From JAEZBP01 sp963832725 (GTDB lineage: Bacteria > Myxococcota_A > Polyangia > Polyangiales > Sandaracinaceae), in the NCBI GenBank assembly GCA_963832725.1, contig CAWHVG010000002.1, positions 1,488,001 through 1,552,000 on the forward strand: a stretch of DNA of 64,000 bases, written 5' to 3'. The notes under the pieces were generated by a model. It was not told the DNA's origin. It saw only the letters and a list, made by a program, of their open reading frames with translations, and ran no database searches. Every line of letters begins with the position of its first letter. The first letter of the stretch is position 1. The translations under genes were made by a program, and so were the position numbers. This document shows positions 17,348-28,464 of this stretch, piece by piece.

Positions 17348-17382
17348 GTTGTTTTATGATAGCGCGACTACTATAAAACAAC
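17348..17382 (+). promoter_or_regulatory. Second palindromic promoter/operator (copy B)
   Basis: A 35-bp inverted repeat with 15-base arms, two mismatches and the centre CGCGA; ends are GTTGTTTTAT and ATAAAACAAC. It contains TTGTTT-17-TATAAA on the plus strand and TTGTTT-17-CATAAA on the minus strand. It is a direct-repeat copy of copy A, about 132 bp away, and both are followed by ACGGCT. No plus-strand gene follows it directly. Confidence 0.6.
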
Positions 17383-17497
17383 GGCTGAAGGTCCCGAAGA
17401 CGGTTGCGGCCGGCACGGGATCGACGATATCCGCGCTCGCCGTGGCCGATGGGGGGTGGCCTCTGGTCCTCCTCGCGGCGCACGCGAGGCGACGCGC

Positions 17498-18905
17498 TCA
17501 CGGGGCGGGGACGATCTCGAAGTCGGTGCCGTCCGCGCTCGCGTCGAGCGTGAAGAGGACGTCCCCCGCGTCCACGGTGGAGGGGATGGTGGCGCCGCCG
17601 GCGTGTGCTTCGACGGCGCCCGCGCCGAGCGCGCCCGGCACGCGGACGCGCACCTCGAGCGTCGCCGGCACGCTCGCGAAGACGCGGCCCGCGAAGCGAT
17701 CGGCGCGCGCTTCGAGCCAGAGGCGGGGCAGGCGTACGGTCCAGCGGGCGGTCGGCACGCGCGGGCGGATGGCGATCCCGGCCGGCGTCGGCTCGACGCC
17801 GAGGATGGCGACCAGGGCGCGGAGGGGGCCGAGGTGCGCGTGCACGTTGAGGACGGGGTAGTCGGTGAGCGCGGTCGCGAGGTGGGCGTCCGCTTCGCCC
17901 GGCCGCGGCGCGTCGGGGCCGTTGTACGAGTCGGGGCCGCTCCAGATGCCGTACCAGAGGTCGGGATAGAGCGAGGCGTGGGTGAAGAGCGTGTTGCGCT
18001 CGAAGCTGCTCCAGCCCCGCACCGGATCGCGCCGCGACCAGGCGTCGGTCACCCACGCGCTCGCCACCGGCCACACGCCGCCGACCTGCGGCTGATCGGG
18101 GCCGCCGATCGGATCGCTCGAGCCGATGTCGATGGTGGTCATGGCGCCGAGCGGCGTCTCGAAGCGGCGCTCGACCAGATCGAGGAGCGCGTCGCGCCGC
18201 GCGTCCGGCACCAGCCCGGCCAGGATCGGCAGGACCTGCGGCTCGACGAAGAGGTACTGGGGCGCGAGCGGGTCGCCGCTGTCGACGAAGCCGCGCTCGT
18301 ACCAGCTGCCGTTGAACGCCTCGCTCTCGAGCAGCGCCACCTGCGTCTCGCGGATGGAGCGCATGTCGGCGGCCAGCGTCGCGTCGCGGGTGGCCACAAT
18401 CGGCTCGGCGAGCGGGAAGCCGTTGGCGATGAAGAGGGCGTCGAAGACCGACGAGGTGCCGTGCGGGGTGGCCGTCTCCGTCGAGAGCTGGAGGATGCCG
18501 TCCGCGTAGTCGTTGGTGCCCATGGCGACGATGCCGCGCGCGCCGTAGCCGAGGGTGTCGGTCGCGTACTCGAGCGTGCGCGTCAGGTGCTCGACGCACG
18601 GTCCCGTGCTCGCCGCTCGCGCGCGGCCAATAGGGCACGTCGCGATCGAGGAAGGCGTCGTCCCGCGTCGCCGCCACGTAGCGACCGACGCTGCTCGGCG
18701 CGAGCCAGTAGGCGTCGCTCCGCTCGGTGTAGATGCCGACGTCGCTGAAGGTGCCGACGCCGGTCGTCGCGTAGGGATAGCGCCAGGGCGTGGTCGAGGT
18801 GCTCCCGTGCTCGGTGGCGAGGACGTAGAGCAGCGTGTCGCGCGCTGCGCTCGAACGGAAGGGGAGCTCGAAACGGACCTGGCGCATCGGGCGCACGCCA
18901 ATCAT
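17498..18905 (-). pseudogene. C-terminal fragment of a GH94-like carbohydrate phosphorylase, one frameshift
   Basis: The two frames join near 18595. The first (from the ATG at 18905) gives SDAYWLAPSSVGRYVAATRD and the second continues with TNDYADGIL, GGVWPVASAWVTDAW and LWYGIWSGPDSYNG. These resemble the late catalytic barrel and C-terminal beta domain of GH94/GT36 phosphorylases. At about 468 residues it lacks roughly the N-terminal half of that family (usually about 800), and the frame opens mid-domain only 43 bp after the CobW gene, so it looks 5'-truncated. The break at 18593-18597 reads GACGC where GATC would restore the frame. A distinct short family is possible. Confidence 0.5.
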
Positions 18906-18948
18906 GGAGGTGCGAGGTCGTGAGCGCAGGTTGCTCCGATAGCGGCGT

Positions 18949-20147
<1,199 letters not shown>

Positions 20148-20166
20148 CGTTTTCGTTCACCAGCGC

Positions 20167-20742
20167 TCAATCGGCGCGCTCTCGGGCTCGGCGTGGCGGG
20201 CGCGCAACAAGGCGTAGAATCTCGCGCGCGACCTCGAGGCCCTTGTCCGCAAAGTTCTTCTCGTTCGCCCAGAACTCGTGCAGGTCGCCGCGTTGCTGCT
20301 GCCCGTAGACGAGCGCCTTGGTCATCATCTGGATCTTGTCGGCCGCTTTGACGATGCGCGCTTCGAGGCTCTCGCCGTCCTCGGCCTCGCGCCACGCCGT
20401 CGCTTGCGGGACAGGGAGCAGCCGCTCGGTGATCTGCTCTTCCAGCTCCTCGAGCGCGGCGTCGACCCGCGGCGTCTTCTGCGGCATCGGCACGTCGCCG
20501 GTCTTGGCCTCCGGCGCGTCGTGCACGAGCGCCATGCGCAGGGCCTTCTCGCCGTCGACCTCGACGCCCTCGTCGCGGAGCGCGTCCACCAGCAGCATCA
20601 CCGTCACGGCGACGAAGTAGCTGTGATCGGCGATGGACTCGCAGGGCCGGATCCCGCGCAGGAGCCAGCCGGTGCGTGGGAGATCCGACATGGGGTCGAG
20701 ACCGATGAGGGTGTCGACGATGCGTGCTGCCCGAGTGGTCAC
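20167..20742 (-). CDS. HD-domain 5'-deoxynucleotidase-like protein (YfbR/HDDC2 type)
   Basis: 191 residues. The order ESIADHSY, then ALVHDAPEAKTGDV, then an EL.E.ITERLLP helix and ARIVKAADKIQMMTKAL is the layout of the YfbR/HDDC2 family, which hydrolyses deoxynucleoside monophosphates using a divalent metal held by the His and Asp residues of those motifs. All HD ligands are present. The C-terminus ends in an Arg-rich tail. Probably the first gene of an operon with the CobW GTPase. Confidence 0.85.
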   Translation of the reverse strand: MTTRAARIVDTLIGLDPMSDLPRTGWLLRGIRPCESIADHSYFVAVTVMLLVDALRDEGVEVDGEKALRMALVHDAPEAKTGDVPMPQKTPRVDAALEELEEQITERLLPVPQATAWREAEDGESLEARIVKAADKIQMMTKALVYGQQQRGDLHEFWANEKNFADKGLEVAREILRLVARPPRRARERAD

Positions 20743-20990
20743 GGCGCCGGAGGATAGCAGCGCGGCCGCGTCGCCGGACGCTCATCGATGCCGCTTCGCC
20801 GATGGGGAGACCCGCTCCGGGATGGTCTCGTCCAGAGGACGCGCGGGCGGCGAGCACCTGCCGGAGGGCTCCGAACGAGGGCTCTCCGCCGGCGCGGTCG
20901 GTCGAAGGAAAGCGGGAATAATTTCGGGGGTGTGTAGGCGGGCTCACCCGTGCTTGCGAGCACGCCGAGACGTTCGTAAGGAAAGCGGAC

Positions 20991-23900
20991 ATGATCAGCC
21001 GCCGCGTCTCGCTCTTCGTCCTCGTGCTCGCCTCCCTCGCCGGTTCGTGTGCCTCCGGAAGCGGTTTTCCGAGCTTCCGGGATGTCGCGCCGACGGATCG
21101 ATTCGCGCTCTCGGAGACGGATGGCGCCGAAGAGGTGAGCGCGCTCGCGGCGCGCTTCTACGCGCCCGAGATGGATCCGAGCGCGATGAAGCCGGAGGTG
21201 GAGCGGCTCCTGGCCCAGCACCCGAGCGACGCGACGCTGCACGAGATGGCGGCCGAGCTCGCCGAGCTGCGCGAGGACGACGCGGCGGCGTGGGCGCACT
21301 GGATGCGAGCGGCGGCGGACAGGCGGACGCCGTTCACGTCCATCTATCTGGACCGCGCGTTCACCCACGACCTGACGACGGCCGAGACGAGCGCCAGCAT
21401 CGCGCTGCTCGAGGCCATCGCGCGCGAGCATCCCCGTCCGAGCGCGCGGGCCGACGCGGCGCGGCGGTTGGTCGTGCTCTACGAGTCCCGCGAGCGCTTT
21501 CACGACGCCGAGGCGCTGACCGCCGACCTCGGGTTCATCGATCAGTGGAAGCTGATCGGCGCGTTCGACAACGATCAGGGGCGCGGTCTCTTGGCCGAGG
21601 CGCCGCCGGAGCACGAGATCGACTTCGACGCGGACGTGCGCGGGCTCTTGATGCCGGTGCGCTGGCGCGACGCGACGCAGATGGACCGGAGCGGGATGGT
21701 GCGCCTCGGCAATCAGGTCAGCCCCGACCGGTGGGCGGTGGCCTATCTGCTGACCCACGTCGAGAGCGATCGGCCGCGCGACGCAGAGCTCCGTGTCAGC
21801 GCCGGCGACGGCCTCAGGGTCTGGCTCAACGGTCAGATCGTCATCGATCAAGAGCGCATCGCGCGGCTGGCGACCGACAACATCGTGGTGCCGATCCACC
21901 TCGAGCAGGGCTGGAACCGGCTGCTCGTGAAGTCGGCGCAGGACGACGAGGGCGCGTGGGTGCTCGGCGCGCGCATCACCGACGTGGACGGGCAGCCGCT
22001 GGCCGGGCTGCACTACGAGCGCGCGCTGCACGAGGTGCCGGCCGTCGAGGCGCACGAGATGCCGCCCAACGAGAGCCCGCTGGCTGCGGATCTCGAGGCG
22101 GTGGAGCCGCCCTTGCGCCGGCTGCTGTTGACCCACGACGACGCGGTGCGGAACGGTTTCGAGGGCGACGCGCTGGCTCACGCCCGCGGCCTGCTGGAGG
22201 CGGCGCCGCACCATCCGGTCGTGCTCTACCGGACGGTCCTCACGCACTGGACGAACGAGGAGCTCGGCCAGGCGATGGATACTCCTGAACGAGGCGGTCG
22301 AGCGCTACCCGGAGATGGCCGGCTTCCTCTGGCAGCGCGGCGCGTTCTACCGTGAGCGCAATCGCTACGATCGCGCGATCGAGGATCTGCGGCGGGCCAT
22401 CGAGCTCACGCCGGACGCGCGCCTCGCGCACATGGAGCTGGCCGGCACGTTCGAGGACCGTCACTTCCGTGAAGAGGAGTGCGACGCGCTCGAGACGACG
22501 ATCGAGCGCTGGCCGGACAGCGGCTGGGCCATCCGGGCGCTCGGGAGCTGCGTGCAATCGCGCGGCTATCTCAATCGCGCCAAGCGGCTCTACGAGCGCG
22601 CCGACGCGCTGGAGCCCGGGCACTCTTGGAACCTCGGGAAGTTGGCCGCCCTGGCCCGCTGGCGCGACGACCACGCGGCGAGCGTTCGCTATGCCGAGCG
22701 GCTCCGCGCGCTGGCGCCCTGGAGCGTCGAGCACCTGATCACGCTCGGCGACTACCTCCGCTACGCCGGGCGGCGCGACGATGCGCGCGAGGTCTATCGC
22801 GAGGCGGAGGGCGCGCGATCCGGTGTGGTCGCGACCCTGGCACCGCCTGGGCACGATGGCCTACGAGGATCACGACCCGGCGGCGGCGCTGACGGAGTGG
22901 GCGGCGGCGCTGGCGCGCAATCCCGACGACAGCGCGCTGGCCGACCGCGTGGACTTCCTCCGTCAGGGCGAGGACGACCCGGACCGCGAGCTGATGCCGA
23001 GCGACGAGCGCATCGAGGCCGTGCTCGCGTCGCAGGTCGAGGTGCACCCGGGCGCGCATACGGTGCTCCTGCTCGACGACGAGGTCACCTCGGTCCAGCA
23101 GGACGGCTCGTCGATGCGGCGGATCACCCAGATCTACCAGGCGGCGACCACCGACGGACACGACAATCTCATCCAGATGCACGTGCCGCCGCGAGCGCGG
23201 ATCCTGAAGGCGTACGCGATGAGCGCAGAGGGGCACCGGCAGGAGGCCTCGTCCATCCGCAGTGGGAGCGTGCGCTTCCGCGGGCTGGACGTCGGCAGCC
23301 GGGTGGTCTTGCAGTACGTCTATCACGACCCGCCTCCGGCGTTCTTGCCCAACCAGTTCGTGTCGACCTGGCTCTTCCAGGGCGTGCAGCGGCAGCTCGT
23401 CGAGGGCCGCTGGGTGGTGGAGCTGCCGGCCGGGCGCGAGCTGGCGATGGACATCCGCGGGCCCGATCCATCACGAGGTGCGGCACGAGGGCGACCGTGA
23501 TCTGCACGTCTTCACGGCGGCGAACGTGCCGCCGCTGGTGCCCGAGCCGTCGATGCCGCCCGCGCGGGATCTGCTGGCGACCGTGACGCTCAGCACGCTG
23601 ACCGATTGGCGCGGCTACGTGGACTGGGAGCGCGCGCTCTTGAGCGAGGTCTTCGAGAGCAACGCGCAGCTCCGGGCGCTGGCCACGCGGCTGACGGAGG
23701 GCGCGACGACGCCGGAGGAGCGCTTGCAGAGGATCTTCCACTACGTCGCGCAAGAGATCCGCTACCAGCAGGACTACGAGAACAGCATCGCCGGGGTGCG
23801 CCCGCACTCCTGCCCGGTCGTGCTCGAGCGCGGCTACGGCGACTGCAAGGACAAGGCGGTGCTGATGATCCTGCTCGGCCGCGAGGTCGGGCTGGATCTG

Positions 23901-24773
23901 CGCTTCGCCGTGCTGCGGACGACGCGCGCGGGTCGGGTGCTCCGCGACGTGCCGAACCAGCAGTTCAACCACGCGATCGTGTACGTGCCGGCGCAGGACG
24001 GGATCGAGAGCGGCTTCTTCATGGATCCGACGACCGACGGGCTCGACATGGGCAACCTGCGGCCGGACGACCAGGGCGCGACCGCGCTGGTGCTCGACCC
24101 GAACGGTGGCGACTACGAGTTCATCGACATCCCGTACCAGACGCCGGACGAGCAGTACTTCCGCTGTCGCGTCGATGTGCAGGTGGCGTCGAGCGAGCAC
24201 GCGAACGCGGAGGCGCGCTGCACGGCCCGTGGCGGCGGCGCCTCGACCATCCGGCGCTTCGTGCGCAACGAGGAGCGGGCGCACCAGCTCTACCAGAACA
24301 TCGCGAACATGATCTTCCGCGGCGCGACGGTGAGCCGGGCCGAGAGCGAGAACACGGACGACATCTGGCACCCGGTCGAGCTCGATCTCGCCCTCGACGC
24401 GTCGTCCGCGCTTCAGCCGCAGGGCGCGGATCATCGTCTGTCGGTCCCCTCGCCCTTCGCGCTCGGCGCGCTGACCCGGCTGGAGGAGCGCCGCACGCCG
24501 CTGCGTCTGGGCGCGCCGGACTCGGGGCGCTGGGAGATCCACTACGAGGCGCCCGAGGGCGCGCGCATCGTGCGGACGCCGGAGGACTTCGACATCGAGC
24601 ACGCCTGCTTCTCGGTGTCGCGCCACACGGAGACGCACGGGCGACGGGCGACCGTCACGGTCGAGTACCAGCGCACCTGCTCCGAGGTGGCGCCGGAGGA
24701 CTACGGCGAGCTGCGCCGGCTGGCTCAGCGGGCGGCGAACCAGCTCTCGTCGGACGTCGTCTTCGCGTTCTGA
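20991..24773 (+). CDS. Large lipoprotein with TPR, DUF3857 and transglutaminase domains, three frameshifts in this assembly
   Basis: Three single-base insertions (near 22281, 22815 and 23463) separate four frames that together give about 1259 residues. The signal peptide ends in lipobox LAGSC. TPR-like helices flank a beta-sandwich region (GDGLRVWLNGQIVID). Then comes a DUF3857 beta domain (VEVHPGAHTVLLLDDEVTS onward) and a transglutaminase-like core with GYGDCKDKAVLM (catalytic Cys near residue 950), NHAIVYVP and DPTTDGL for the His and Asp. The C-terminal part is another DUF3858-like beta domain. Such proteins are periplasmic or outer-membrane and of unknown substrate. The first break reads GATAC in place of GATC; the other two lie just before intact GATC sites. 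Confidence 0.82.
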
Positions 24774-24796
24774 ACGGGCCGCTCGGGCCTGTGACG

Positions 24797-25141
24797 TCAG
24801 GTCCGGGCCTTGGACTCGAGCCTCTCGAACTCGGGCTCGAGGTCGCCGACCTCCTCGTCGAAGCGGACCGCGATCCGGTGTCGCCAGAGGCCCTCGGGAT
24901 CCTCCTCGTTGGTCTCCAGCCGCACAATCTCGCCGCCGAGCTTGCGCTCTTCGGAGCTGCCCGGGAGCTGCAGGACGAGCTCCACGCGCTCGCCGAGCTC
25001 GAGGCTGGCGCCCGCGATCAGGAGTGCGCCGCTCCCGCTGATGTTGCGGCTGACCGCCAGGATCTGGACGTCCGGACCGCTGCTCATCTGAACCGGGATC
25101 CACAGAACGTACCGCCGCGCACCGCGTCGCTCGTCGCTCAT
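24797..25141 (-). CDS. PilZ-domain protein
   Basis: 114 residues, one PilZ domain: RRGARRYVLWIPV provides the Arg-rich N-terminal switch (RxxxR-like) and VSRNISGSGALLI the D/NxSxxG-type motif, here N-I-S-G-S-G. These residues bind cyclic di-GMP in the family, although the usual Asp is replaced by Asn, so binding is uncertain. Cytoplasmic, single domain. It converges with the transglutaminase gene, 23 bp apart. A second PilZ domain in this window is fused to a pseudokinase at 34171-35325. Confidence 0.85.
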   Translation of the reverse strand: MSDERRGARRYVLWIPVQMSSGPDVQILAVSRNISGSGALLIAGASLELGERVELVLQLPGSSEERKLGGEIVRLETNEEDPEGLWRHRIAVRFDEEVGDLEPEFERLESKART

Positions 25142-25263
25142 GGCCGGCCATCCTAGTCTCCCCCATCGGCGATTCCCACCCCATCTCGCCGGGTCGCAAC
25201 TTCCCGGTGCCGTCGCGCGCCGAGGCTTGCGCCGCGGTCCCCGATCGATTTACGAACGGGCGC

Positions 25264-26061
25264 ATGAAGAACAGGACGCTCCTCGCGGGCTTGGGCCTCG
25301 CCCTGATCGGTGCTTCGATCGCCGGTTGCGGCGGGCGGGATTGGCAGGCGGAGAACGCGGCGCTGCAGTCGGACCTCGACTCGGCCCGGAACGACCTGCA
25401 CCAGGCGCAGCAGCACATCACGGAGCTCGAAGCACGCAACCGCGAGCTGAGCGATCTGCTCGAGGCGCGCGGCGCCGACCTGAGCGACATGACCAACCTG
25501 CGCGAGCAGCTCCAGCACGAGCTGGAGGCGGCGCGGGCGCGGGAGGCGGCGCAGCAAGGCCGACTCGCGGCGCTCCGCAACATGGCGCAGCAGTTCCACG
25601 ACATGATCGCCGCCGGGCAGCTCCGGGTGCGCGTGGTGCGCGGCAACATGGTCGTGGAGCTGCCCGAGAACGTGCTCTTCGACTCGGGCCACGCCGAGCT
25701 GCGCGACGCCGGCCAGGAGGCGTTGGGCCGCGTGGCCGAGGTCCTGGCGGCGGTGCCGAACCGCAACTTCCTCGTCGCGGGCCACACCGACGACATCCCG
25801 GTGGGCCGGCACAGCCGCTACGACAGCAACTGGGAGCTGTCGGCGGCGCGCGGCGTGGCCGTCGTGCGTTTCCTGGCCGAGCACGGGATGCCGCCCGAGC
25901 GGCTGGCGGCGGCCGGCTATGCCGACACGCAGCCGGTGGCCAGCAACAGCACCGAGGAAGGTCGGGCTCAGAACCGGCGCATCGAGATCATCGTGCTGCC
26001 GAACCTGGACGAGCTGCCGGATCTCTCGAGCCTCGAGAACGAGCTCTCGCCCGGGAGCTGA
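25264..26061 (+). CDS. OmpA-family peptidoglycan-binding lipoprotein
   Basis: 265 residues from ATG 25264. The lipobox IAGC is followed by a long coiled coil (residues 30-120, heptads rich in Leu, Glu, Gln) and a C-terminal OmpA domain: NVLFDSGHAEL, GHTDDIPVG and RAQNRRIEI, with the Asp and Arg that bind diaminopimelate. It resembles MotB/Pal-type anchors without a membrane helix. The role is probably a cell-envelope tether; neighbours give no flagellar or gliding context. Confidence 0.9.
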   Translation: MKNRTLLAGLGLALIGASIAGCGGRDWQAENAALQSDLDSARNDLHQAQQHITELEARNRELSDLLEARGADLSDMTNLREQLQHELEAARAREAAQQGRLAALRNMAQQFHDMIAAGQLRVRVVRGNMVVELPENVLFDSGHAELRDAGQEALGRVAEVLAAVPNRNFLVAGHTDDIPVGRHSRYDSNWELSAARGVAVVRFLAEHGMPPERLAAAGYADTQPVASNSTEEGRAQNRRIEIIVLPNLDELPDLSSLENELSPGS

Positions 26062-26100
26062 TCGGGCGGCGTCGATGCCTGCGTGGTGGGCGCCCCCGGC

Positions 26101-26847
26101 TCACCGCGGCGTGACGCTCATCACGGCCGGGCGGACGACGAAGGTCACGCGCTCGTCGTCGACCGCGTGGACCAGGCGCCAGCCGACCCGCGACGCGGCC
26201 TCGCGCGCGAGTTCGAGCCCGCGTCCGGTGGAGAACTGGAAGCTGCGGCCCCCTTCGTGGATCCGCTCGTCCAGCCGCTCCGCGTCGCGGATGCGGCTGA
26301 CGACGCGGAGCTGGTCGTCCGACATGTTCACCTCCACCCGCGGGTCGCCGGCGCGGATGGCTTCGCGACCGGCGCTCAGGAGGAGGTTCTCCAGCACGCG
26401 GACGACGTCCTCGTCCGCGCCTTCGAAGGGGAGGCTTCCCTGGACGCGTGACTCGATCTCGATCCCGGTCCGACTCACCAGGCCGCAGAGGGTCGTCAGC
26501 AGGACGGCGCTCGATCCGCTGGAGGCGCGCGCTTTGCCGCTCCGCCACTCGGCGAACATGCGGTGCACGGCCAGCGCGGCCCGCTGCACGTCCTCGACCG
26601 TCTCGCGCGCCCTCTCCGGCTCGCTGCAGTCGAGCTGCTGGAGGTTCAGGTGGAGGATGGCGACCAAGTTGCCGAGGTCGTGGGCCAGAGCGCGGGCGGA
26701 ACGGCCGGCGTCCGCGAGCTCACGGTTCTCGCGTGCCTCGAGACGCGCGCTCTCCGCGAGGGCCTCGGCCTCGAACCGCTTCCGCCAAGTCCACCAGATC
26801 GCCCCCGCGCTCAGCAGGGCGAAGCTGCTCGTCACGATCGTCGACAT
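26101..26847 (-). CDS. Sensor histidine kinase with divergent ATPase domain
   Basis: 248 residues starting with one membrane helix (SFALLSAGAIWWTW), then a helical linker, a phospho-acceptor region ALAHDLGNLVAILH and a HATPase-like domain with N box VLENLLLSAGREAI. The G1 box is poorly preserved and G2 reads STGRGLELA, so ATP binding may be altered. A stop lies 36 nt upstream in frame and GGAGG precedes the ATG by 10 nt, supporting a separate start. Its first 128 bp overlap the 3' end of the membrane-protein gene upstream; the two may work as one receptor. Confidence 0.75.
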   Translation of the reverse strand: MSTIVTSSFALLSAGAIWWTWRKRFEAEALAESARLEARENRELADAGRSARALAHDLGNLVAILHLNLQQLDCSEPERARETVEDVQRAALAVHRMFAEWRSGKARASSGSSAVLLTTLCGLVSRTGIEIESRVQGSLPFEGADEDVVRVLENLLLSAGREAIRAGDPRVEVNMSDDQLRVVSRIRDAERLDERIHEGGRSFQFSTGRGLELAREAASRVGWRLVHAVDDERVTFVVRPAVMSVTPR

Positions 26848-27430
26848 GTGCCGCTCGCCTCCGCTCGTTCAGGACGATCCAACCTACCTCGGCCACCAGC
26901 GTCGCGCCGGCCGCCACCAACCCGGGCAGCGCGCGCTGCCAACCGCTCGCTCCGCCGACCGTGGCCAGGGCCGCGCCCTGGGCCGCGTACACGAGGGTGA
27001 CGAGCTGCGCGATCCCCGGCCGCGTCACGCGTCGGCGGGAGAGCGCGCGCCCGACCGCCCACCAGGCGCCCGCCACGCCCAGCAGCGTGACGCCGCTCCG
27101 AAGCCACTCTCGGCCCGCTGGCGTGAGCGCCGGGGTCAGCCCGATCCCGGCCGCTGCGACGGTCAACACGATCGGCAGCGAGGGCGAGCGACCCTCGAGC
27201 GTCTGGCGGGCCACCGCCCACAGCCCGAGGCAACACACGGCGACCTTCAGGCTCTCCAGCCCGTGGATCGGGGCGCCCACCACCTCCGCGACCACCCGGG
27301 CCGCCGCGAGGATCGCGAGCGCTGCGGTCCAGGCGAGCACCGATCCGTACCCGCTCTCGCGCCGACGGATCGGGACTCCGCACGCGGCGCGCACGAAGAG
27401 TAGGGCGGCGAGGACGAGATTCGGGGTCAC
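26720..27430 (-). CDS. Multi-pass membrane protein upstream of and overlapping the kinase gene
   Basis: 236 residues with about seven hydrophobic segments between residues 1 and 190, ending in a charged tail. It looks like the membrane sensor module often found at the N-terminus of 7TM histidine kinases. The gene overlaps the kinase by 128 bp in another frame. The joined span is 1330 bp, so one extra base would fuse both into a single eight-helix kinase. Unlike the other breaks in this window, no damaged GATC site lies at the junction, so two overlapping genes remain the better reading. Confidence 0.6.
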   Translation of the reverse strand: MTPNLVLAALLFVRAACGVPIRRRESGYGSVLAWTAALAILAAARVVAEVVGAPIHGLESLKVAVCCLGLWAVARQTLEGRSPSLPIVLTVAAAGIGLTPALTPAGREWLRSGVTLLGVAGAWWAVGRALSRRRVTRPGIAQLVTLVYAAQGAALATVGGASGWQRALPGLVAAGATLVAEVGWIVLNERRRAAHVDDRDEQLRPAERGGDLVDLAEAVRGRGPRGERASRGTREP

Positions 27431-27504
27431 GGGGAGGGGCTCTCGAGGGGCGGAAGGCGTCCAATTGCGGTTGGCCGTGGCATGCTGGCTCGGGTGCGGG
27501 GAAA

Positions 27505-28098
27505 TTGCCCCCGTTGGAAGACGTACGACAGAGGGAGCACGATTTCGGGACGGTCCTCATCGTCGAGGACGACCCGATCATGCGCAGGACCTTGCTCCGG
27601 CTCATGGGGCCGCGCTGTGAGGTCGTGCTCGAGGCCGATTCGGTCACGTCCGCCGCGCGGACGCTCCGGAAGGAAGACGACATCGACCTGATCCTCCTCG
27701 ACGTACGGCTCGGCGACGAGAGCGGGGTCGAGGTGGCCGTGTTCGCGTCGCACCTCAACCCGGCGCCGGCGGTCATCGCCATCAGCGGTTCGGCCGACGC
27801 CACGGAGGGCTTCGCGCTCGCCTGCTACGGTGTGCGCGCATACATCCCGAAGGCGGAGCTCGCCGAACGGATGGATGAGCTGATCGTGCTCGCCCGCGCG
27901 GCGCCCGCCCTCGATCCGATGCTCAAGGCCCAGGTCGGCGTCCGCTCGGTCAAGGAGATGCAAGAGGCCGTGCGGGACATGATGCTCGACCAGGCGCTCG
28001 CCCTCGAGGAGGGCAACCAGGCGCGCGCCGCCAAGCGCCTCGGCGTGAGCCGGCAGGCCGTGCAGCAGATGATGCGGCGCCGCGCCAAGGGCGAGTGA
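27505..28098 (+). CDS. Response regulator with receiver and Fis-type HTH domain
   Basis: About 197 residues from a TTG at 27505, the only start before the receiver begins. The receiver has the acidic pair in VLIVEDDP, phospho-acceptor Asp in LILLDVRLGDESG, Ser in AISGSAD and Lys in YIPKAE. The C-terminal 45 residues form a Fis-like helix-turn-helix (NQARAAKRLGVSRQAVQQMM). There is no AAA domain between them, so it is an ActR/PrrA-like regulator rather than NtrC. It is divergent from the membrane/kinase pair, 74 bp apart, and is the natural partner of that kinase. Confidence 0.88.
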   Translation: MPPLEDVRQREHDFGTVLIVEDDPIMRRTLLRLMGPRCEVVLEADSVTSAARTLRKEDDIDLILLDVRLGDESGVEVAVFASHLNPAPAVIAISGSADATEGFALACYGVRAYIPKAELAERMDELIVLARAAPALDPMLKAQVGVRSVKEMQEAVRDMMLDQALALEEGNQARAAKRLGVSRQAVQQMMRRRAKGE

Positions 28099-28464
28099 GC
28101 CGAAGCGTCCGGCCACCGTCGGGCCCGTCGAAGCGCCTTGCCCGCACGATCCCCGAGCCGGACGCCCCGGGGCTCCGTTCGGACCGCTGAGCGAACGCTC
28201 CCGCCCGCGCGCGGAGCCGCGTGCGGAGTGCATTGCGCCTGAGCGCCGCGATGGTGGCGACGATCTGGGTGTCGTGGGGTTCGGCAACGGACCGTGAGGA
28301 TGAGCCATTCCCGGCCGTGCGTGGAGGCCTTTTCCGGCATCCGGCGCGCGCGGTCGTACATCGCGTGACCGCGACCGGACACGCCGTGTACGCGTCGTCG
28401 CCCGGCAACTGATCTCGTCCCGGCGCGACGACTCCGGCACGAGGTTGGCAAAGGCGGGCTCCCC
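28099..28464. other. Intergenic region, nothing identified
   Basis: 366 bp between the regulator and the LplT-PlsC gene. No open frame with coding-like composition and no clear hairpin with T-tract were found. It must hold the promoter of the downstream gene, but I cannot point to one. Confidence 0.5.

Noticed and set aside
17217..17382. Two palindromes as ends of a miniature transposon
   Set aside because: They are direct, not inverted, copies; no target duplication is visible; promoter spacing explains them better.
20991..24773. True pseudogenisation of the transglutaminase gene
   Set aside because: All domains and catalytic residues are intact between the breaks and each break is one base at or next to GATC, which fits sequencing error better than decay.
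26720..26847. Kinase/membrane-protein overlap as another GATC-linked frameshift
   Set aside because: GATC sites in the overlap are intact, no five-base scar is present, and the kinase has its own ribosome binding site.
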